A stretch of 39,397 nt of DNA from contig NZ_LGEL01000051.1 of NCBI RefSeq assembly GCF_001636695.1, forward strand, positions 1 to 39,397, in the 5' to 3' direction. Below, one piece after another: positions 32,731-39,397 of the stretch; the first letter of the stretch is position 1, and the number at the start of each line of letters is the position of its first letter. Origin of the DNA: Pedobacter panaciterrae (GTDB lineage Bacteria; Bacteroidota; Bacteroidia; Sphingobacteriales; Sphingobacteriaceae). The notes beneath the pieces were generated by a model, which was not told the DNA's origin, did not search any database, and was given only the letters and a program-made list of their open reading frames with translations. The translations under genes were made by a program, and so were the position numbers.

Positions 32731-33498
32731 TCAGTCTCTTGAGGTCCACCATTGTTCTTCTTTCTTCGTCAAATTCCATCGTTTGTACTTATCGTTATCA
32801 TAAACCATTACATATAATTTGAGACCCGCCTCTGTTACCGCCTGATAAATATCTTCGTGATGGGTCTTTGAAATGCCAAGCCCAATGTGTACTGCTTTTA
32901 ATGCTCTACTTACCGGTATAAATAAATTACTGACCTGATTCAGAAAAACAAGACGTTTTTCATCCTCCCGTTCCCAAAATTCGGATTTACTGAAAATCAC
33001 ATCCCTGCTAAGTACCTCCAAAAAGGTATCGAAATTTTCATCTCTCGTCAAATTAGCGTTCCAATTGATCCAAGGCTTCCTTTTACGCTCTTTACCATAA
33101 ACAACATCTCGAAGCTGAAATACAGTTTCGGGAAAAGCCGACCTTATTTCATTCAACAATTCTTCTTCATCAAATTCCAGACAAATTCCCTTTTGTCCAT
33201 CCGCATAATGAGACCACATCATCTCGTTGTTCCACCCGGCATATTTAGCACCTGAAAAACAGACTACCTGAAAACGTTCTTTAATCATCTGTCCAAACTT
33301 AAACTGGCAGTCGATATGCGTTTTATCATTATAATATCCTGGGAATAGTTCGGCAAACGGTAGATTAATGCTTCCAAATGACCAATTATGAGATTCGCGA
33401 GGGTCATTCATATTCGCCAAACTGTTAGACCGTAAAATTTTTGCTGGCAAAATGTGCCTTAGAAATGTGTTGAGTGAAGTAAAATGATAGAGCCGCAT
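32731..33498 (-). CDS. DUF2971-family protein
   Basis: 255 residues. Family hallmarks: RLYHFTSLNTFLRHIL at the N-terminus, LRSNSLANMNDPRES (about 22-36), VVCFSG, and MMWSHYADGQKGICLEFDEEEL (about 93-115). DUF2971 has an ADP-ribosyltransferase-like outline in some predictions and is common in phage-defence and mobile contexts, but has no proven activity. No signal peptide, cytoplasmic. Adjacent to the DUF4238 gene (47 bp), another orphan family that often keeps the same company. Confidence 0.8.
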   Translation of the reverse strand: MRLYHFTSLNTFLRHILPAKILRSNSLANMNDPRESHNWSFGSINLPFAELFPGYYNDKTHIDCQFKFGQMIKERFQVVCFSGAKYAGWNNEMMWSHYADGQKGICLEFDEEELLNEIRSAFPETVFQLRDVVYGKERKRKPWINWNANLTRDENFDTFLEVLSRDVIFSKSEFWEREDEKRLVFLNQVSNLFIPVSRALKAVHIGLGISKTHHEDIYQAVTEAGLKLYVMVYDNDKYKRWNLTKKEEQWWTSRD

Positions 33499-33574
33499 AG
33501 TATAAACAAAATGTAAAGATAAACGATCTAAATCGCAAATTATACTTACCTAGCAACCAAGCGCCTATCAGCGA

Positions 33575-35002
33575 TCATTCACCAATTCGATATTTTTCCC
33601 AGCCTTCAAAAACAGGGCTTCCCCCCCCTTCACCAGATTTGCTATCAACTGTTGGTCCATTGTACTTTATCAATTTTACCACGATATGCCGCAGCAATTT
33701 ATCTAAAACCTTAAATGCCAATCCTGAACCGATTTTTCCTTTATGAATGATTGCATGTCGGTCCTCGCTAATGACCTTTCTAATTTCGTCAGTGATTTCG
33801 ATCCCAACATCCTCCAGCATGGATACAATTTTCACGTCGGTTCGTTGCCGCTTGCCGTCATTCAATCCAAAAATCCGGGCTCTTAGGGTTTGGTAATGAT
33901 TGATGTTTATTTTATCTTCATAGATACTGAGTACTTTTTCCAAATCATATTTTAGGTCGGCAAATATACCTTCATCAACAAGCTTAGGATTAGGTACAGG
34001 GTGAATCAATGCGTAACTGTCACTAAGCCTTTCCAGCAGAATCATCTGTATATAGACCCGCTCATAGATACTTTTGCCCTGTTGAGCATTTCCCAAAACG
34101 TAAACTATTGCATTAAGATCTAGCTTGTTATTCCAATACCTATATCGGTTAAAATCCCAGAATAAAGCACGATTAAGTATGTTATCTCCCTTAAACCATC
34201 CGCCATTTAGAGGAATAAAATTATTGAAGCTTCGAGTTTCCTCCTTTTTAAAACTATAGATATGCTTTATCTGCGCATCCAGCTTGGGCTGTGAAAAATA
34301 GGTACCCGTGTATTCAACTCTAACATTAACAGTGGCACCGTTGAGAAAAGAAATTAAAGAAATAAAATCCGCCTTAAAACCCTCGTACTTAGCAAATGGC
34401 AAAGATAAATACTGATATTCGGCAGGTAAAAACTCTACGATAATTTCCCCATCATCATCTTTACTCCAAATTGTTTTATATTCAGCTCCCTCTACCTGAA
34501 TATGGCAGACAGAGTGGTCCCAATGGTAATCTTGTAAAAGATGCCAACTTATCTCTTTATGGTTTCTATAGGCATTAACATGTGTATGATCGGAAAAATC
34601 CATCTTCAGTCCTTCTAATTTCAGGAAATGCAGGGATGATCCCCGGCCATCATTACCCAATTCGATGGAATCTAAACTATTTGAAGGTTTTTCGATGGTT
34701 ATTCTTCCAAAACACTCGGTTGAAATTTTTAGTATGTCCGGTTGGATATTAGTTGCATGTACCTTGTTAGCGAAAAGTCTTCCCCCTTCATCAAGATCTC
34801 CTTGTAAGGATAACTCCTGCAAAATGGCCTGCCGATTTTCCTTTAATAAATTGCTAAGGGAAAATCCTTCATCAATGAAAAGTTCAAAATAATATTGCCC
34901 ATTGTCTTCATATACAATACCGAAAGATAACGGAAGAACCAAGTCACCTTGGAAAAGCCGACCTTTTCTCAGTTTATAAACTGGCACTAAATTATCCTTC
35001 AT
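33575..35002 (-). CDS. ApeA-like HEPN-domain protein, candidate anti-phage factor
   Basis: 475 residues from ATG 35002. A longer reading from 35164 adds 54 residues without a recognisable domain. The N-terminal half is beta-rich and resembles the ApeA N-terminal domain (YKLRKGRLFQGDLVLPL onward). The C-terminal half is helical and ends in a HEPN-type Arg-x4-His motif (EDRHAIIHKG, Arg415/His420), the RNase signature of such proteins. ApeA causes abortive infection in Escherichia coli. The Gly/Ser-rich tail after about residue 450 is odd. Divergent from the AAA ATPase gene across about 400 bp. Confidence 0.65.
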   Translation of the reverse strand: MKDNLVPVYKLRKGRLFQGDLVLPLSFGIVYEDNGQYYFELFIDEGFSLSNLLKENRQAILQELSLQGDLDEGGRLFANKVHATNIQPDILKISTECFGRITIEKPSNSLDSIELGNDGRGSSLHFLKLEGLKMDFSDHTHVNAYRNHKEISWHLLQDYHWDHSVCHIQVEGAEYKTIWSKDDDGEIIVEFLPAEYQYLSLPFAKYEGFKADFISLISFLNGATVNVRVEYTGTYFSQPKLDAQIKHIYSFKKEETRSFNNFIPLNGGWFKGDNILNRALFWDFNRYRYWNNKLDLNAIVYVLGNAQQGKSIYERVYIQMILLERLSDSYALIHPVPNPKLVDEGIFADLKYDLEKVLSIYEDKININHYQTLRARIFGLNDGKRQRTDVKIVSMLEDVGIEITDEIRKVISEDRHAIIHKGKIGSGLAFKVLDKLLRHIVVKLIKYNGPTVDSKSGEGGGSPVFEGWEKYRIGE

Positions 35003-35401
35003 AACAACAATGATAATGGGAAATAATAAAGAATCAAACTGAATATCTAATTCTTTAAGAACTTTGTCCAGTGACAAGTGAGATAGAATTATACAAAATC
35101 GGGGAGACTTACCTAAAATTTGATTTTGAGTTTTCCGACCAGAGCCCATCCAAAAAAGAATCAACTATATGATAATCAGACACAAACTTAAACCAGAGGA
35201 TCAGATAAAATTTTTAGAGGAATAAACTCCTGTAATATTTGTTCAATCACAAATCATCTGCAATCGTGATATAAATTTTAAGAATTTATCGGCATAATCA
35301 AAACGTTGTTTTTGGGGAATCCGGTTTCATTCTTAGCCTATGTTACTCAAAAATGTTATTTTTGATTGATAACCAAATATTTAGATCAAACTCTCGACTG
35401 C
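35003..35401. promoter_or_regulatory. Divergent promoter region of the HEPN and ATPase genes
   Basis: TAAGTTTG (35190-35183, minus) and TATTTTTG (35357-35364, plus) both fit TAnnTTTG. The plus box would start RNA near 35371, which favours ATG 35402 over 35366 for the ATPase. The minus box would give the HEPN gene a leader of about 170 nt, or would suit the longer start at 35164. No further structure seen. Confidence 0.4.
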
Positions 35402-37605
35402 ATGATAAACTATTTACACATAAAAAATATTGCCACCTATAATTCAACTGGTGTAGAGTTAAATGATTTAAAGAAGATCAACTTCGTTTATGGTGCTAAT
35501 GGTAGCGGCAAAACTACACTCACAAAATACATTTTTGATCCAGCAGCGATTCTTTTTAAAGATTGTGCAATTGGCTGGCATCAAAATATTCCTATGGCTC
35601 CCCTTGTTTACAATAAGGATTTTAGAGATCGTAATTTTGGTAAGGGATCTATCGACGGTGTGTTCACTCTTGGCGAGGCTACAAAAGAGGAAACCGAAAA
35701 CATCGAAAAACTCAAAAATAAACGGAAGGAAGTAAGAGAAGATGGTGCTACTAAAAAAAAGACACTTGACGGTATGGTCCTGGATCAAACTGGGCGAGAT
35801 GAAGATTTCAAAGAAGAAGTATGGTCAGGTATATATAAAAAGTATGAGGGGGATTTCAAAGAAGCCTTCAGAGGTCATTTAACAAAGGATGGATTCAAAG
35901 CTAAATTGCTTGAGGAACATCAAAACAATAAAGGGCGTCTGCTTACCCTGGAAAAACTAAAGGAATATGGAAAGACGATATTGGGGGAACGGCCAGTATC
36001 TCTAAATAAGCTATCGGAGTTTGATGTTGAAAGTCTCTCACCAATTGAAACTGACAAACTTTGGGCAAAAAAAATTATTGGTAAAGCCGATGTTGACATT
36101 GCTGGTCTTATCCAGTCTCTGAACATGAATGATTGGGTAAACCAAGGCCGTAGTTATATCCAGGAAAGTGAGGTCTGTCCTTTTTGTCAGCAGATGACTA
36201 TCACAGACTCTTTTAAGCGGCAATTAAACGATTATTTCGACAAAGCATTTCTTGAGGACATTACTGCGCTAAATGCAAACTCAGAAAATTATCTACGACT
36301 TGCAGATAATCTGATAAATTTGCTTACAGGAATTGAGGCGTCCGAAAAAACAAACCCCAATTCTAAACTTAATCTTAATCTCTATTCCGCGCATCTCAAA
36401 ACGCTTGCGAGCTTATACCAATCCAATAAGGAGCTGATAAATACAAAATTAAAGGAACCGAGCAGGTCAATTAAATTAACCAGCACCAAAGATCAGTTCC
36501 AGGAAATATTAACGCTGATTCAGGAAGCCAACCAAGCAATAGATCGACACAATCTCATTGTTGACAATTTTGATAAAGCAAAAAAGGAATTGATTCAAAA
36601 TATTTGGAGATTCATCCTAAACGAATCAAACGTCTTAATCAATAATTACATAAAGAGGCGTGAAAATCTCCAGAAGGGAATTGACAGACTGGTTTTGCGA
36701 GTGGATAAACTAAGGAGCGACTACACCAAGATCAATAAAGAGGTAATTGACCTAAGTAAAAAGATCACTAGTGTACAACCATCGGTTGACCAGATAAACG
36801 CCACACTAAATTCTTATGGATTCCATAATTTTATGATTGTTCCATCAACTGCAGAGCCCAACAAATATCAAATACAGCGGGAAGATGGGGAAATGGCGGA
36901 GGCTACACTTAGCGAGGGCGAAGTAACATTCATTACATTTCTTTATTTCCTGCAATTGGCTAAGGGTAGCACCGCAGAAAACAATATTTCCGATGATAGA
37001 ATATTGATTGTCGATGACCCAATTTCAAGTTTGGACAGCAGCATATTGTTTGTAATAAGTTCCCTGATTAAAGAAATAGTAAAGGATATTAAGGACGATA
37101 AAGGAAACATTAAGCAACTATCTCATTAACTCACAACGTATATTTCCATAAAGAGGTATCGTTTATAAATGGGCGAACAAAAGAGTGCAACCAGACTAAG
37201 TACTGGATACTGAGAAGACATAACAAAAATTCGTCTCTCCAATGTTTCGATATGGAAAATCCGATACAGAATTCCTATGAGCTTCTCTGGAAAGAACTAA
37301 AAAATCGCGCTCAGTGCTCTGGATTAACCATTCAAAATACTATGCGAAGGATCATTGAAAACTACTTTAAAATTTTGGGCAAATTTGGAGATGATGAATT
37401 GATCAATAAGTTTGATGTGCAAGAAGACAGGGAAATATGCAGATCATTATTGTACTGGATAAATGATGGCTCTCATACTATTCCTGATGATCTTTACATT
37501 GAAAGACAGGATGACGTTATTGAGAAATATTTTGAAGTATTCAAGAAGGTTTTCGTCCACACTAAACATATTGAGCACTACAAAATGATGATGGGCGAGG
37601 TATAA
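35402..37605 (+). pseudogene. RloC/PrrC-like AAA ATPase anticodon-nuclease gene, frameshifted
   Basis: Two frames make one gene of about 732 codons. First part: Walker A GANGSGKTT (31-39), zinc-hook-type CPFCQQ (Cys259/Cys262) amid coiled coil, ABC signature LSEGE and Walker B ILIVDDPISSLDSS, then a premature stop at 37127-37129. From 37129 the +1 frame continues the expected sequence (THNVYFHKEVSF, then YWILRRHN and QCFDMENPIQ). A single base missing near 37120-37121 explains it. The tail has Arg-x3-Glu (MRRIIEN) and His in NDGSHT, matching the catalytic Arg-Glu-His of PrrC/RloC tRNA anticodon nucleases, a phage-exclusion activity. ATG 35366 is an alternative start. Confidence 0.8.
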
Positions 37606-37671
37606 TATTGAAGTATGTTACTCATAGTATTTGCTTTTTTATTAGTATTTTGAAATAGCGTTAATATAATA

Positions 37672-39300
37672 ATGATGACTATGAAAATTGCTGATTTATA
37701 TATTCGGGTTAGTACTGATGAACAGGCTGACAAAGGATTCTCCCAACGCCATCAAAAAGAAACCCTTCTAAAATATTGTGATCTTAATTCTATTAAAATA
37801 AGAAACATCATCTATGAGGATTATTCTGCTAAAACTTTCATACGGCCAGAATGGAAAAAGTTAATAGTTAATTTAACTGAAAAAAAGGATGCTATCAGCT
37901 TGATTCTTTTTACCAAATGGGATCGTTTCAGTAGAAATGCAGCTGAAGCCTACCTAATGATTAAAGCCCTTAAACAATTTGGAGTAGAACCTCAAGCAAT
38001 AGAACAACAACTAGATCTAACCATCCCAGAGAACAAACTGATGTTAGCTTTATACCTTGCTACACCTGAAATTGAAAATGATCGTAGGTCGTTAAATGTT
38101 AAAGAAGGTATAAGACAAGCTAAAAAAGAAGGAAGATGGATAGGGGTTGCACCACCAGGATATGTGAATAAGACAAGAGAAAACGGAACAAAATATATTG
38201 CAATTACTGAACCTGAAGCATCTAACATAAAATGGGCTTTTCAAAAGATTGCAGAGGATATATATACTGTTTCTGATATATGGAAGATGGCAAAACAGCG
38301 AGGGCTCAAAAGTTCTCTCACAAGCTTTAGAGATGCAATTAAGAATATAGGATATTGTGGAAAAGTGCTAATCCCCGCTAATAAAGACGAAGACTCCCGC
38401 ATAGTCCAAGGACAACATGACGCTATAATTTCAGAAGCGCTTTTTTACAAAGTCCAGGAAGTACTGGCTGAACGGAAAAATAAATCAAAGACGTCTAGCA
38501 TTAAAGCTGTGTCGAAAGACGAACTCCCCTTAAGAGGGTTCATGATTTGCCCTAGATGCAACCATGTCCTGACAGGAAGTGCTTCAAAGGGCAGTAAAAA
38601 GTATTTCCATTATTATCATTGTAACTCAACCTGTGGATTTAGATATCCGGCAGACAAGGTAAATATTGCATTTATTAACAAACTAAAGCAGTTCATTCCT
38701 CTTAGCGAAACAGAAAAAATATTTAAAAATACAGTATTAGAAAACTACGAGAATAGCACGGATTTCAGAAAAAATGAAATAAAAGAAATCTCTGAACACA
38801 TAACAAATGCAAAAAATAGAATTCAGAAAGCAAGAGATTTTTTACTAAACGGAACCATAGATGCTAACGATTTTAAAATTATCAAAACCGAAACAGAAGT
38901 GAAAATCCATAAGCTTGAATCGAGTTTAGAAGAGATTGGTCCAAAAAAACCTAATGAAACCAATGAAATGATTAGGCTTACAAAACAAGTTATAGATACG
39001 TTAAAAATTATCGATATCACTTATCAAAAAAGTGATATTCAAAACAAAAGAAAACTCATTAGTTCGATTTTTCCCGAAAAATGGGTGTTTGATGGCACTA
39101 ATCACCAAATTAACAATATGAATCCGGTACTGCAATTGATACTAATGATCAACAGCAGCTATCAAAATAACGAAAGCCGTGTCAAATCGAAAATTCGAGA
39201 TCAACACGGCTCTGTACTCCAAAGTATATCATTAACGAAGGTCTTCAAAGAGGATATGAAAAAATGTGTCCGTATTTATGATTTTCCGACGAATTTTTAA
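37672..39300 (+). CDS. Large serine recombinase (resolvase/invertase superfamily)
   Basis: 542 residues (537-539 if a later ATG at 37681 is used). Resolvase domain (about 5-150) with nucleophile Ser14 in YIRVSTDEQADKGFS and the DRFSRN arginines; Recombinase domain (about 160-270: ...GIRQAKKEGRWIGVAPPGYVNKT...); zinc ribbon CPRCNHVL ... CNSTCG (about 294-325); then a coiled coil (about 340-440). Large serine recombinases integrate and excise mobile elements at short att sites. It is next to the defence-type genes and near the contig end. Its 3' end has a decayed copy at 18532-18645. Confidence 0.93.
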   Translation: MMTMKIADLYIRVSTDEQADKGFSQRHQKETLLKYCDLNSIKIRNIIYEDYSAKTFIRPEWKKLIVNLTEKKDAISLILFTKWDRFSRNAAEAYLMIKALKQFGVEPQAIEQQLDLTIPENKLMLALYLATPEIENDRRSLNVKEGIRQAKKEGRWIGVAPPGYVNKTRENGTKYIAITEPEASNIKWAFQKIAEDIYTVSDIWKMAKQRGLKSSLTSFRDAIKNIGYCGKVLIPANKDEDSRIVQGQHDAIISEALFYKVQEVLAERKNKSKTSSIKAVSKDELPLRGFMICPRCNHVLTGSASKGSKKYFHYYHCNSTCGFRYPADKVNIAFINKLKQFIPLSETEKIFKNTVLENYENSTDFRKNEIKEISEHITNAKNRIQKARDFLLNGTIDANDFKIIKTETEVKIHKLESSLEEIGPKKPNETNEMIRLTKQVIDTLKIIDITYQKSDIQNKRKLISSIFPEKWVFDGTNHQINNMNPVLQLILMINSSYQNNESRVKSKIRDQHGSVLQSISLTKVFKEDMKKCVRIYDFPTNF

Positions 39301-39327
39301 GATCAAAACCGGATTATATCGAACTAA
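39213..39327 (+). repeat. Intact counterpart of the recombinase relic
   Basis: The last 29 codons plus 27 downstream bases of the recombinase gene match 18532-18645 in direct orientation. The match ends at CGAACTAA in both places, 20.7 kb apart. A boundary so close behind a recombinase gene is where an element end or att site would be expected. Confidence 0.7.
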
Positions 39328-39378
39328 TCCAAGTTTATTAATATATCATGTTTCTATCTTTTTGCGACAGTCTTAATA

Positions 39379-39397
39379 CTGTCTCTTATACACATCT
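39379..39397 (-). other. Tn5/Nextera mosaic-end adapter (artefact)
   Basis: CTGTCTCTTATACACATCT is the reverse complement of the first 19 bases of the window and is library adapter. Genomic sequence ends at about 39378. Confidence 0.97.

Noticed and set aside
37252-37605. Stand-alone 117-residue gene after the ATPase
   Set aside because: The frame is open upstream to 37129 and continues the ATPase sequence, so it is the C-terminal end of the frameshifted gene.
1-39397. Perfect 19-bp terminal inverted repeats, as if the window were a transposon or linear element
   Set aside because: The 19-mer is the commercial Tn5 mosaic end used in library preparation, so it is adapter and not biology.
1-39397. 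CRISPR arrays, tRNA or rRNA genes, replication origin
   Set aside because: No regularly spaced repeats, cloverleaf-forming sequence, rRNA segment or DnaA-box cluster was found when reading both strands.

Overview
The window is a 39.4 kb assembled contig from a Bacteroidota bacterium, most likely Sphingobacteriaceae (Pedobacter-like). The evidence is SusC/SusD genes with an ECF sigma/FecR pair, many lipoproteins with a Cys-Lys-Lys lipobox, LytTR/His_kinase signalling, AT-rich DNA and -7 boxes of the Bacteroidota form TAnnTTTG. Both extreme ends carry the 19-base Tn5/Nextera mosaic-end sequence, so this is a whole contig with untrimmed adapter rather than an internal chromosome slice.

Left part (51-3403): a MarR-GNAT fusion regulator/acetyltransferase, a small cupin, a small secreted basic protein, and a divergent NmrA-like oxidoreductase/HxlR regulator pair with overlapping divergent promoters and a probable HxlR operator.

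Polysaccharide-utilisation locus (3380-16917, all minus strand): ECF sigma, FecR anti-sigma, SusC with an STN signalling domain, SusD, a PKD surface lipoprotein, a NagX-type membrane acyltransferase homologue, a DUF4874/DUF4832 lipoprotein, an N-acetylhexosamine-kinase-like APH-fold kinase and a GH109-type NAD-dependent glycosidase, closed by a strong terminator. The enzymes point to an N-acetylated aminosugar (GalNAc/GlcNAc) glycan. A plus-strand -7 box and a strong plus-strand intrinsic terminator just upstream of susC suggest a cis-antisense small RNA.

Middle (17061-21162): a CE4-like polysaccharide-deacetylase lipoprotein, a decayed 3' end of a serine-recombinase gene, a nucleotidyltransferase with a 54-residue partner gene, a relic of an unidentified gene, and a secreted HExxH metallopeptidase flanked by a perfect 20-bp direct repeat that duplicates the end of the neighbouring cupin gene.

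Lipoprotein/two-component cluster (21287-30689): nine small secreted proteins or lipoproteins run on the minus strand and end in a LytTR response regulator. A TPR sensor histidine kinase diverges from the other end. Two promoter regions in the cluster share pairs of direct repeats exactly 21 bp apart, at the same distance from a -7-like box and from the start codon. These are strong candidate binding sites for the cluster's own LytTR regulator, and together they outline a possibly undescribed signalling system.

Right part (30842-39327): a defence-island-like segment with a small membrane protein, a frameshifted DUF4238 gene, a DUF2971 gene, an ApeA-like HEPN gene, a frameshifted RloC/PrrC-like AAA ATPase and a large serine recombinase. 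The recombinase's 3' end is the intact counterpart of the relic near 18.5 kb. Several relics sit at module borders, suggesting repeated insertion and loss of elements.
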